A DNA stretch of 64,000 nucleotides, taken from the NCBI RefSeq assembly GCF_014192215.1, contig NZ_JACHXP010000006.1:124001-188000 (forward strand), in the 5' to 3' direction. Numbering within the stretch: the first letter of the stretch is position 1; each line of letters starts with the position of its first letter. A program made the position numbers and the translations under genes. The notes under the pieces were generated by a model that saw nothing but the letters and a program-made list of their open reading frames with translations, ran no database searches and was not told the DNA's origin. Positions 26,942-36,100 of the stretch are shown piece by piece. Source of the DNA: Halomonas cerina. Its GTDB lineage: Bacteria > Pseudomonadota > Gammaproteobacteria > Pseudomonadales > Halomonadaceae.

Positions 26942-28597
26942 TCAGGGATTCTTCACATAGGCGCCGGGGCGCAGGTAGAACCACCAGTTGACCACCAGGC
27001 AGAGGGCGTAGAAGACCGCGAAGCCGTACATGGCCATCTCCGGGGTGCCGGCCTTGATCTGCTCGCCCATCACCCGCGGGGCGATGAAGGCGCCGTAGGC
27101 GGCCACGGCGGAGGTCCAGCCCAGCACCGGGCCCTTCTGCTGCAGGTCGAAGATGAAGCCGATGCTGCGGAAGGTGGAGCCGTTGCCGATGCCGCTGGCG
27201 GCGAACAGCACGATGAACAGCCCAAGGAACATCCAGAAGTACTGGTTGGGGTCGGTCGCGTTGTAGGCCAGCATCATCACGTAGCCTACGGCGGCGGAGG
27301 CCAGGACCATCACCACGGAGATCGCCTGGGTGACGATGGCGCCGCCCACCTTGTCGGAGATCCAGCCGCCCACCGGGCGGATCAGGGCGCCGACGAAGGG
27401 GCCCATCCAGGCCCAAGTCAGGGCGCTGGGGGCATCGGGATTGGCCACACGGGTCAGGCTGCCATCGGCGGCCACCTCCATCATGTTGCCGAAGATGACG
27501 CTGATGGAGAGCGGCAGCGCCGCGGAGAAGCCGATGAAGGAGCCGAAGGTGGCGATGTAGAGCACCGTCATCGCCCAGGTGTGCTTGTTGGAGAAGATCG
27601 CGAACTGCTTCTGGATGTTCGGCTTGATGTCACCAGGGATCAGGCGCAGCAACCCCAGGGTCAGCACGATGGTCAGCGGCAGGGCGATCCACATGCTCAG
27701 CCAGCCCAAGGCGGCCACACCGACCACGGAGGTGATCAGGCCCACCCCGTAGAGGCCCACGATCTTGCCAAATGCCTGCAAGGGAGAGCCGGGGTTGGGC
27801 GTGATGGTGCGAATATTGTTCATGCCGAACCAGCCGGCGAAGGCCAGCGGGATCAAGAAGACCAGCCAGATGAAGCCAGCGTTCTGGATCCAGGTATCGG
27901 TGCCCGCCTCGATGCGGCCGATCAGGGTACCGCTGGCCTTCTGCAGCTCCATGGGGTCGCCGGCGATGGCACCGAAGATGCCCACGGTCATCACCAGCGG
28001 GATCAGGATCTGCATGGTGGTGACGCCGAAGTTACCGAGGCCCGCGTTCATGCCCAGGGCATAGCCCTGCTGCTTCTTGGGGAAGAAGCTGGAGATATTG
28101 CTCATCGAGTTGGCGAAGTTGCCGCCGCCGATCCCCGAGAGCAGCGCCAGCGCCTGGAACACCCAGAAGGGCGTGTCCGGGTTCATCAGCGCGATGCCGG
28201 TGCCCAGGGCGGGAATCATCAGCAGGGCGGTGGTCAGGAAGATGGTGTTGCGCCCGCCGGCGATGCGGATCATGAACGAGGCCGGGATACGCAGGGTGGC
28301 ACCCGACAGGCCGGCGATGGCGGTCAGGGTGAACAGCTGATCCACCGTGAAGGGAAAGCCCAGGTTCTGCATCTGGGTGGTGATCATCCCCCACATCAAC
28401 CAGACGGCGAAGCCCATCAGCAGGCTGGGAATGGAGATCCACAGGTTGCGATTGGCGATCCGCTTGCCCGTCTGTTGCCAGAACGCCTCGTCCTCGACGT
28501 CCCATTGCTCGATATCGGCGTTACGCCGGTCCGAGCCGGGTGGGCGTGCTGCATGCTCGGCCGCCCAGCGGGCGGAATCGGCACTCTCTCGGGTCAT
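26942..28597 (-). CDS. narK2: NarK2-type nitrate/nitrite antiporter
   Basis: A 551-residue major facilitator of the E. coli NarK type. It begins with the family's cytoplasmic EAFWQQTGKRIANRNLW segment, and has the substrate-binding arginines in SGATLRIPASF and FVGALIRPVGGW, and the nitrate signature GGGNFANSMSNISSFFPK with ALGMNAGLGNFG. It exchanges nitrate for nitrite across the inner membrane. GGGGGA precedes the ATG. A DNR box and a perfect NarL palindrome lie upstream. Confidence 0.95.
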   Translation of the reverse strand: MTRESADSARWAAEHAARPPGSDRRNADIEQWDVEDEAFWQQTGKRIANRNLWISIPSLLMGFAVWLMWGMITTQMQNLGFPFTVDQLFTLTAIAGLSGATLRIPASFMIRIAGGRNTIFLTTALLMIPALGTGIALMNPDTPFWVFQALALLSGIGGGNFANSMSNISSFFPKKQQGYALGMNAGLGNFGVTTMQILIPLVMTVGIFGAIAGDPMELQKASGTLIGRIEAGTDTWIQNAGFIWLVFLIPLAFAGWFGMNNIRTITPNPGSPLQAFGKIVGLYGVGLITSVVGVAALGWLSMWIALPLTIVLTLGLLRLIPGDIKPNIQKQFAIFSNKHTWAMTVLYIATFGSFIGFSAALPLSISVIFGNMMEVAADGSLTRVANPDAPSALTWAWMGPFVGALIRPVGGWISDKVGGAIVTQAISVVMVLASAAVGYVMMLAYNATDPNQYFWMFLGLFIVLFAASGIGNGSTFRSIGFIFDLQQKGPVLGWTSAVAAYGAFIAPRVMGEQIKAGTPEMAMYGFAVFYALCLVVNWWFYLRPGAYVKNP

Positions 28598-28647
28598 GAT
28601 AGGTCCCCCTTGCGGTCTCTCGATGAAGCCCCGTCGCGCGATGGCGG

Positions 28648-28661
28648 TTGACCGACATCAA
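28648..28661 (-). promoter_or_regulatory. FNR/DNR box of narK2
   Basis: TTGAC-CGAC-ATCAA matches all ten consensus bases; its centre is 57 bp before the narK2 ATG. The hexamer at the class II -10 position is poor (CATCGA). Confidence 0.87.
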
Positions 28662-28739
28662 GCCTGGGGCGTTGTCGCGAAAGATACGCCTGGGGGAAGG
28701 CCGGCGAAACGGCCCGAAAAAGCCCAAAAAACAGCGAGA

Positions 28740-28763
28740 TACCCCTTGAGGGGTAGAGGGGTA
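28740..28763 (-). promoter_or_regulatory. NarL 7-2-7 palindrome plus extra heptamer before narK2
   Basis: TACCCCT-TG-AGGGGTA (28740-28755) is a perfect 7-2-7 inverted repeat fitting the NarL heptamer TACYYMT. A third heptamer AGGGGTA follows at 28757-28763. It is 93 bp upstream of the DNR box. narXL lies immediately beyond. Confidence 0.85.
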
Positions 28764-28833
28764 GGGGCATCGTTTCCCTGTCGCTTCAGGGAGTTAGCCT
28801 TGCGGTCGATGGGGCGGACGCGGGGACCCGGAC

Positions 28834-28871
28834 GGCGGGATTCTTTGGAGGTATCCACACAGAATCCCGCC
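28834..28871. terminator. Hairpin after narL
   Basis: GGCGGGATTCT (28834-28844) pairs perfectly with AGAATCCCGCC (28861-28871) across a 16-base loop, five bases after the narL stop. The loop is long and there is no T-tract, so it may be a terminator or part of the narK2 control region. Confidence 0.55.
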
Positions 28872-28875
28872 CCCC

Positions 28876-29541
28876 TTAGCGATCCACACCCTCTTGCACG
28901 GCCCACACCGCGGCTTCCACCCGCGAGCGCAGGTTAAGCTTCTTGAGCAGATGCTTGACGTGGACCTTCACGGTGCCCTCGGTGATGTCGAGCTTGCGGG
29001 CGATCAGCTTGTTGGACAGGCCGCCGGCCAGCTCGCGCAGGATTTCCCGCTCCCGCTGGGTGAGGCTGTGGATATCCGGTGCCGCGGGCTGGTTGCGCTG
29101 GTTGCGCAGCGCCTCGGCCAGCAGGGCGGTGAGGCTCTCGCTGATCACCATCCGCCCCAGGGCGGCCTGGCGCAGCTGGCGCACCATGTCATCCGGGTCC
29201 ATGTCCTTGAGCAGGTAGCCGTCGGCCCCGCTGCGCAGGGCGTTGACCACGTCCTCCTCATGGTCGGAAACGGTGAACATCACGATGCGCCCGGCGAAGC
29301 CCTCCTCGCGCAGGCGCTTCAGGGTGGCGATGCCATCCAGGCCGGGCATGTTGAGGTCGAGCAGGATCATGTCCGGGTCGAGCTCGCCGGCCAGCCGGAT
29401 TCCGTCCTCCGGGTCGCCGGCTTCGCCGGCCAGGTCTAGGTCGTCCTCCAGCTCAAGCAGCTGGGCCACCCCGCGGCGCAGCAGCGGATGGTCATCGATG
29501 AGCAGGATCGTGGCAGGGGTATCGTGATCGGTCCGGGTCAT
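28876..29541 (-). CDS. narL: Nitrate/nitrite response regulator NarL
   Basis: NarL is phosphorylated by NarX and controls nitrate respiration genes. The 221 residues comprise a receiver domain with the acidic pair DD (16-17), phosphorylation site Asp62 in LLDLNMPG, and Lys in GYLLKDM, followed by a LuxR-type helix-turn-helix ([17 protein letters not shown]). It lies 6 bases after narX in a leftward operon. NarL-type 7-2-7 palindromes appear upstream of narK1, narK2 and narG in this window, which are the likely targets. Confidence 0.95.
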   Translation of the reverse strand: MTRTDHDTPATILLIDDHPLLRRGVAQLLELEDDLDLAGEAGDPEDGIRLAGELDPDMILLDLNMPGLDGIATLKRLREEGFAGRIVMFTVSDHEEDVVNALRSGADGYLLKDMDPDDMVRQLRQAALGRMVISESLTALLAEALRNQRNQPAAPDIHSLTQREREILRELAGGLSNKLIARKLDITEGTVKVHVKHLLKKLNLRSRVEAAVWAVQEGVDR

Positions 29542-29547
29542 CCTGGG

Positions 29548-31452
29548 CTAGTCCCTGTGTCCGTGTGGAATGGCGGTGGCCTCGGGCCCGCTGGCAGGCT
29601 GCTGGGCGATCAGACGCGCGGTCTGCGGGGTGAAGGTCAAGGCGACAAGGGTGCCGCCCGCGGCGCGATTGCATACCTGAAACTCGCCGCCGAGGGTATC
29701 GGCCCGGTCGCGCATGATCACCAGGCCGTAGTGCATGGGGGGCGAGCCGTCGTCCGGAAGACCGATGCCGTCGTCCTCGATCATGACCCGCAGGCGCGCC
29801 TCGCTGAAGCGTATCGACACCGAGGCCCAGTGGGCCAGGGCGTGCTTGTGCACGTTGGCCAGCGCCTCGCGGACCACCTGCAGCACGTGGATCTCCTCGT
29901 TGGGGTTGAGCAGGTGGGGGGGGACGTCGAAGAACAGTTCCACGGGATAGCCCAGGCGCTCGGCGAACTCCTCGGTGGTCTGGCGCAGGGCGCTCGAGAG
30001 GCCCGGCCCCTCGAGCTTGAGGCGGAAGGTGGTGAGCAGCTCGCGCAGCTGGCGATAGGCGCTGTCGAGCCCGATGCGCAGCTCGTCGAATACCGCCGCC
30101 TGGGTCTCCCGGGGCATGTTCTTCTGCTGCATGCGCTCGAGCCGCGCCACCTGCATCTTCAGGTAGGAGAGCGACTGAGCCAGGGAGTCATGGAGTTCCC
30201 GGGCGATGATGGTGCGCTCATTCATCAGCGTCACCTGCTGCTGCTCCTCGATGCGCCGCTGCAGATAGATGGCCGTGGCCAGCTGGTCGGTGAGGGCGTT
30301 GAGCAGCCGGCGGGTGCTGTCGGAGAGGGCGAGCGACCGGGGATACCAGACTTCCAGGGTACCCAGCAGGGTGTCGCCGACGTTGACCGGCAGCAGCAGG
30401 CACTCGGTGTCACCCGGCTCGTCCAGCGCCTGGGGCTCGGGGTCGAGCAGGCAGGCATGGCAGTCGTAGTCGCGGCAGTAGGTGGGCCGGGTCGGCGAAT
30501 GGGTGGCCAGGATGGGGACTTCGCGCTGGTCGAAGGGGTCGTGCAGCGACAGCCGGAGGGGACCGATCTCGAGCAGCGCCTCGAGGCGGCGCAGCATGGG
30601 CGCTGCGCTGGCACATAGGTCGTTGCCGCCGCCATACAGGGCCCGGCTGCCGTCGTGGAGCACCTGCATGGCCTGGTTGCTGCGTTCGAGTTCGGCTTGC
30701 TTGCGCGACACCCGCGCCTCCAGCTGCGCATAGCTGGCCCCGAGTTCCTCGGCCATGGTGTCGAGGGTGCGGCCCAGCAAGGCCAGCTCGTCATGCCCCC
30801 TCACGCCGGCCCGGTAGCCAAAGTTACGCTGGCCTGCCTCCCGGGCCAGCACCACCAGCTGATGCAGGGGGGCCACCAGGTTATGGCGGATGTCGTAGAG
30901 GGCGATCGCCACCACCACCGCGGTCAGCACCAAAAACAGGATCTGCAGGGCGCTGAGCAGGCGGATCTTGGCCTCGCTGTTCTCCTCGAGCCGCGTCACC
31001 AGACGGTCGATGTCGTCCACGAGGCCAGCCAGGGACTGCTGCAGCGCCTCGATCTTTAGCCCTTCGCCGGTGATGACCCCGTTCACCCGGGGGGCCAGTT
31101 CATCGTCCCAGCGCGATTGCAGCAGCCGGTACTGCTCGCGCAGCGGGTGATCGCCGGCCTGAGGCAAGGCGTCGGTGAGCTGGGGGCTGGCCAGGCGGTC
31201 GCTGAAGCGCGCGCCCAACACCTCGATTCGCTCGCGGGAGGTGGGATCGGGCTGCTGCTCGTGGCGCTGCAGGGCGGCGACAATCTGGTAGGTGTTCATG
31301 CGCAGCGAGCCGGCCAGGTTGATGGCCGCGGCATCGCCGCGGCTGTCGCCGGCCACCGTCATGGTCACCATGATGCTGACCAGCGCCATGGCGCTGATGG
31401 CCAGCAGGGAGGCGCTGATACGGGCGACCAGGGAACGTTGCAGCAGCTTCAT
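29548..31452 (-). CDS. narX: Nitrate/nitrite sensor histidine kinase NarX
   Basis: A 634-residue membrane sensor. An N-terminal helix is followed by a periplasmic domain with the P-box INLAGSLRMNTYQ that binds nitrate, a second membrane helix, HAMP, a cysteine-containing central module (CRDYDCHAC), the HisKA_3 H-box ARELHDSLAQSL and a C-terminal ATPase domain ending with EDDGIGLPDD-type motifs. The ATG at 31452 is preferred: an upstream in-frame TTG at 31494 would place the start right at a TATAAT -10. It is divergent from the NarK-like transporter at 31625. Confidence 0.94.
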   Translation of the reverse strand: MKLLQRSLVARISASLLAISAMALVSIMVTMTVAGDSRGDAAAINLAGSLRMNTYQIVAALQRHEQQPDPTSRERIEVLGARFSDRLASPQLTDALPQAGDHPLREQYRLLQSRWDDELAPRVNGVITGEGLKIEALQQSLAGLVDDIDRLVTRLEENSEAKIRLLSALQILFLVLTAVVVAIALYDIRHNLVAPLHQLVVLAREAGQRNFGYRAGVRGHDELALLGRTLDTMAEELGASYAQLEARVSRKQAELERSNQAMQVLHDGSRALYGGGNDLCASAAPMLRRLEALLEIGPLRLSLHDPFDQREVPILATHSPTRPTYCRDYDCHACLLDPEPQALDEPGDTECLLLPVNVGDTLLGTLEVWYPRSLALSDSTRRLLNALTDQLATAIYLQRRIEEQQQVTLMNERTIIARELHDSLAQSLSYLKMQVARLERMQQKNMPRETQAAVFDELRIGLDSAYRQLRELLTTFRLKLEGPGLSSALRQTTEEFAERLGYPVELFFDVPPHLLNPNEEIHVLQVVREALANVHKHALAHWASVSIRFSEARLRVMIEDDGIGLPDDGSPPMHYGLVIMRDRADTLGGEFQVCNRAAGGTLVALTFTPQTARLIAQQPASGPEATAIPHGHRD

Positions 31453-31500
31453 CGGCGGGTGGGCCCTCCCCGGGGCGACGAACGAGACGTACAAAATGCC

Positions 31501-31506
31501 ATTATA
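31501..31506 (-). promoter_or_regulatory. -10 element of narXL
   Basis: The minus strand reads TATAAT, a consensus -10, about 49 bases before the narX ATG. No good -35 is visible. NarL-like heptamer sequence (TACCCTA, and TACC-N6-GGTA at 31505-31518) overlaps or flanks it, suggesting autoregulation. Confidence 0.5.
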
Positions 31507-31624
31507 CCCTAGTAGGTAGGGGGATCGCCCTCAAAGGTGTACCTCCCATGCCCTTTTGACGCCCCGGGCGGCGCTCCCGAGAATTCAGGAATCTTTCACA
31601 AAACCTGCACGAAGCCTGCCGCCC

Positions 31625-32929
31625 ATGATCCGCGACGACGAGCCTGACCCGCCGCTGCCGCGTGCCGCTCCGCCCGAGGACGAGTCGGCGCCTCCCGGCT
31701 ATCGAGCCCTGGTGGTGGTAGTCCTCTCACCGTTGGCCTTCGCCCTGGTCTTCGCTTGCTGGACCCTGTTCGCCGTGCTGGGGCTGGAGTTGAGGGCGGA
31801 CCTCGCGATGGGCGAGGTCGCCTTCGCGTTGCTGCTCGCCATGCCCCTGTTCGCCGGTGCGCTGGCCAGCTTGCCCATGGCCCTGCTGGCCCGGCGTATC
31901 GGCGGGCGGCGGGTGATGCTGGGGTGCCTGCTGTTGATCTGTCCCTTCCTGTGGTGGATCAGCCGGGCCGACCACTACCTGGAGCTGCTGCTGGCCGGCC
32001 TGGGCCTCGGGCTGGGGGCCGGGTCGCTGGCCGCCGGCCTGGTCTACGTGGCCGTGCTCGGTCCGTCTCGCCACACGGGCCTGGCGCTTGGCTTCTACGG
32101 GGCCGGCATGCTGGGCGCGGGGCTCAGCTATCTGCTGCTGCCGCTGGTCAGCCAGGCCTATGGCTGGCGGTCGGCGCCCCTGCTCTACCTGCTGCCAGTG
32201 CTGGCGGTGGCGGGGCTGCTGTGGTTGTTTGCCGATGACCCCGATGGATCGGGTCCCGTGGCCGAGCGCTCCCTGGCGACGGCCCTCCTCATGGGGCTGC
32301 GACGCCTGCGGGACTGGTCGCTATGGCGGCTGGTGATCACCTACGCCTTCTTCTTCGGCGCCTTCGTCGCCCTGGCGCTGTGGCTGCCCGGTCACTTGGC
32401 CGCCCGTTATGACTTCCCGCTGCGGGTCTCGGCACTCTGGGCGCTGCCCTTCACCCTGGCGGTGGGGGCGGGGCAGGTACTGGGGGGCGCCCTGGCCGAC
32501 CGCTATGACTTTCGCAGCCTGCGCTGGTGGGTCAGCGCCTTCGTGCTGGTCTGTCTCTTCCTGCTCTCCTACTCCCCCTTCACCATGCAGATCCAGGGGG
32601 TGCACGGCGAGCTGTCGCTACGCTACGAGGCCCCGCTGTGGGGCTTCGAGCTGCTGCTGGTGGCGATGGGCGCGGCCATGGGTCTGGGACTCGGCAGCCT
32701 GATGCGGTTGATCCATCGCGACCACGCCGACGAGATGGCCCTGGTGGGGGGGCTGGCGCTGACCCTGGGCGGGCTCTTCGCCGCCCTGCTGCCACCGGTC
32801 TTCGTGCTCGGGCGTGCCTGGATCGGCCTCGATACCGCCGGCTTCATGTTCCTCTACGCCGCCCTGGTGGCCTGCATGCTGGTGATGCTGGCCGACCATG
32901 TGCGTGGACTGCCACCGGCGTCGCGCTAG
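31625..32929 (+). CDS. NarK-like MFS transporter lacking both substrate arginines
   Basis: A 434-residue major facilitator whose closest relative in the window is NarK1; they align without gaps through helices 1-3 (FACWTLFAVLGLELRADL against FAVWTIFSIIGIKIKQDL) and helices 7-8. The helix 2 arginine of NarK1 is Ser here (GALASLP) and the helix 8 arginine is Gln (GAGQVLGG). The nitrate signature GNAGAA reads GMLGAG. These changes argue against ordinary nitrate or nitrite binding. The ATG at 31625 has no clear ribosome-binding site; a TTG at 31556 is possible. It is divergent from narX and 220 bp upstream of narG. The substrate is unknown. Confidence 0.82.
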   Translation: MIRDDEPDPPLPRAAPPEDESAPPGYRALVVVVLSPLAFALVFACWTLFAVLGLELRADLAMGEVAFALLLAMPLFAGALASLPMALLARRIGGRRVMLGCLLLICPFLWWISRADHYLELLLAGLGLGLGAGSLAAGLVYVAVLGPSRHTGLALGFYGAGMLGAGLSYLLLPLVSQAYGWRSAPLLYLLPVLAVAGLLWLFADDPDGSGPVAERSLATALLMGLRRLRDWSLWRLVITYAFFFGAFVALALWLPGHLAARYDFPLRVSALWALPFTLAVGAGQVLGGALADRYDFRSLRWWVSAFVLVCLFLLSYSPFTMQIQGVHGELSLRYEAPLWGFELLLVAMGAAMGLGLGSLMRLIHRDHADEMALVGGLALTLGGLFAALLPPVFVLGRAWIGLDTAGFMFLYAALVACMLVMLADHVRGLPPASR

Positions 32930-32978
32930 TCCGGCTGACCCTTGTCGCCATCGGCTTATCCCCTGTCATCCGGCTGCC

Positions 32979-32994
32979 TATCCCCTTGGGGGTA
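32979..32994 (+). promoter_or_regulatory. NarL 7-2-7 site before narG
   Basis: TATCCCC-TT-GGGGGTA is an inverted pair of NarL-type heptamers with 7-2-7 spacing, almost the same sequence as the narK1 site. It is 155 bp before the narG ATG. A TATATG -10-like hexamer follows at about 33003. I find no FNR/DNR box in this 219-bp gap. Confidence 0.75.
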
Positions 32995-33148
32995 GGGGGC
33001 ATGTATATGGAGGTAACCGGGCAGTATTCCGCCATCCGATCCACCAGAATCGGCGCCAACGACCCTGGCCGTGAGCGACGTGAGGCGACGGTACAGGACG
33101 GGTGACCCGAGACGGTCATGCAACTTTCGAGGAGCCTGGAGAGCGACC

Positions 33149-36100
33149 ATGAGTCACTTCATCGATCGGCTGAACTTCTTTCGCAGGGCCCGCGAGCCCT
33201 TCGCCAACGACCACGGCGAGACCCGCGAGGAGTCTCGCGGCTGGGAGGATAGCTACCGGCAGCGCTGGCAGCATGACAAGGTCGTGCGCAGCACCCACGG
33301 GGTGAACTGTACCGGCTCATGCAGCTGGAAGATCTACGTCAAGAACGGCCTGGTCACCTGGGAGACCCAGCAGACCGACTACCCGCGCACCCGCCCGGAC
33401 CTGCCCAACCACGAGCCCCGGGGTTGCCCGCGGGGGGCCAGCTACTCTTGGTACCTCTACAGCGCCAACCGCCTCAAGCATCCGCTGATCAGGAAGCCCT
33501 TGCTCAAGCTGTGGCGCGAGTCGCTGGCGGCCAAGGGCGATCCGGTCGAGGCCTGGGCGGCCATCGTCGAGGACCCGGCCAAGGCCAAGCAGTACAAGCG
33601 GGCCCGGGGACTGGGGGGCTTCGTGCGTGCCGGCTGGGACGAACTCAACGAGCTGATCGCCGCCTCCAACGTCTACACCGCCAAGCAGTACGGGCCGGAC
33701 CGCATCATCGGCTTCTCGCCGATCCCCGCCATGTCCATGGTTTCCTACGCCGCCGGCAGCCGTTATCTGTCGCTGATCGGTGGCGTGTGCATGAGCTTCT
33801 ACGACTGGTATTGCGACCTGCCACCGGCCAGCCCCCAGACCTGGGGCGAGCAGACCGACGTGCCGGAATCCGCCGACTGGTACAACTCGGGCTACATCAT
33901 CGCCTGGGGCTCCAACGTGCCCCAAACCCGCACGCCGGATGCCCACTTCTTCACCGAAGTGCGCTACAAGGGCACCAAGACCGTCTCCGTCACCCCCGAC
34001 TATGCCGAGGTCGCCAAGCTCACCGACGAGTGGCTCTCCGCCAAGCAGGGCACCGACGCCGCCCTGGCCATGGCCATGGGGCATGTGATTCTCAAGGAGT
34101 TCCACCTCGATAGACCCAGCGCCTACTTCACCGACTACGTGCGCCGCTACAGTGACATGCCCTTCCTGGTCGAGCTCGAGGCTCGTGAGGATGGCAGCTA
34201 TGCGCCCGGCAAGCAGCTGCGCGCCAGCGACTTTGCCGAGAACATGGGGCAGGACAATAACCCCGAGTGGAAGACCGTGGCCTGGGACGCGACCCGCGAC
34301 CAGCTGGTGGTCCCGCACGGCTCCATCGGCTTCCGCTGGGGAGAGAAGGAAGGCGAGCAGGGCAAGTGGAACCTCGAGCCGCTGGACGCCGAGGGCAACG
34401 AGATCGAGCCGCTGCTGACGCTCGCCGACAAGCGCGACACGGTGGCCAAGGTCGCCTTCCCTTATTTCGGCGGCATCGCCCATGAGCACTTTGCGCATGT
34501 GAAGAGCGAGGGAGCCAGCAACGAGCTGCTGTTCCACAGCCTGCCGGCCAAGCGCCTCAAGAAGGCCGACGGACGCGAGGTCCTGGCGGTCACCGTCTTC
34601 GACCTGATGTGCGCCAACTATGGCATCGACCGCGGTTTCGGCAAGGACGGCGAGGACGACGGCGCCACCGCCTTCGACCAGGTCAAGCCCTATACCCCGG
34701 CCTGGCAGGAGAAGATCACCGGTGTGCCCGCCGACCAGTGCCTGCGCATCGCCCGCGAGTTCGCCGGGAATGCCGACAAGACCCGGGGACGGTCCATGAT
34801 CATCGTCGGTGCCGGCATGAACCACTGGTACCACATGGACATGAATTACCGTGGCCTGATCAACATGCTGGTCATGTGCGGCTGTATCGGCCAGAGCGGC
34901 GGCGGCTGGTCCCACTACGTGGGCCAGGAGAAGCTGCGCCCGCAGACCGGCTGGACCCCGCTGGCCTTCGGCCTCGACTGGCATCGCCCGCCGCGCCACA
35001 TGAACTCCACCTCTTTCTTCTACAACCACTCCTCGCAGTGGCGCTATGAGAAGCTCGAGGTCAAGGAGATCCTCTCGCCGCTGGCCAGGGTCGAGGACTA
35101 CCCCGGCAGCCTGATCGACTTCAATGTGCGTGCCGAGCGCATGGGCTGGTTGCCCTCCGCGCCACAGCTGGATACCAACCCGCTGCGCCTGGCCGGCGCG
35201 GCCAAGGAGGCGGGCAAGTCCACCGCCGACTACGTGGTCGACGAGCTCAAGAGCGGCAAGCTGCGCTTCGCCGCGGAGCATCCTGACAGCCCGCAGAACT
35301 TCCCGCGTAACCTCTTCGTATGGCGCTCCAACCTGCTGGGCAGCTCCGGCAAGGGGCATGACTACCTGCTCAAGTACCTGTTGGGAGCCAACCACGGGGT
35401 GCAGGGCAAGGACCTGGGCAAGATGGATGGCATCAAGCCTCAGGAAGTCGATTGGCAGGACGAGGCCGCCGAAGGCAAGCTCGACCTGCTGGTGACCTTG
35501 GACTTCCGCATGTCCACCACCTGCCTCTACTCGGACATCGTGCTGCCCACGGCGACCTGGTACGAGAAGGACGACCTCAACACCTCCGACATGCACCCCT
35601 TCATCCACCCGCTGACCGCGGCCACCGACCCGGCGTGGGAGTCGCGCAGCGACTGGGAGATCTACAAGGGCATCGCCAAGGCCTTCTCGAAGGTCTGCGT
35701 GGGGCATCTGGGCGAGGAGACCGACCTGGTCACGCTGCCACACCAGCACGACTCCCCGGCCGAGCTGGCCCAGCCAGAGGTCAAGGACTGGAAAAAGGGC
35801 GAGTGCGAGCCGATCCCCGGCAAGACGATGCCGGCGTTGATCGAGGTCAAGCGTAACTACCCCGAGACCTTCGAGCGCTTCACCTCCGTGGGGCCGCTGC
35901 TCGAGAACATCGGCAATGGCGGCAAGGGCATCAGCTGGAACACCGAGAAGGAAGTCGAGCTGCTCGGCAAGCTGAATCATCGCAAGCTGGACGGGCCGCA
36001 AAAGGGCCGCCCGCTGATCGATTCCGCGATCGATGCCGCCGAGATGATCCTGGCCTTGGCGCCGGAGACCAACGGCCAGGTCGCCGTGAAGGCCTGGGAC

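Noticed and set aside
26921..28651. Plus-strand open frame opposite narK2 (576 codons)
   Set aside because: Antisense shadow; rich in Gly, His and Gln with no hydrophobic segments or motifs.
31521..31534. GGGAT-CGCC-CTCAA as an FNR/DNR box for narX or the NarK-like gene
   Set aside because: Only seven of ten conserved bases match, and its distance to the narX TATAAT (21.5 bp) does not fit class II geometry.
33040..33060. CCGAT...ATCGG inverted repeat before narG as an Fnr site
   Set aside because: Half-sites and spacing do not match TTGAT-N4-ATCAA; left unassigned.
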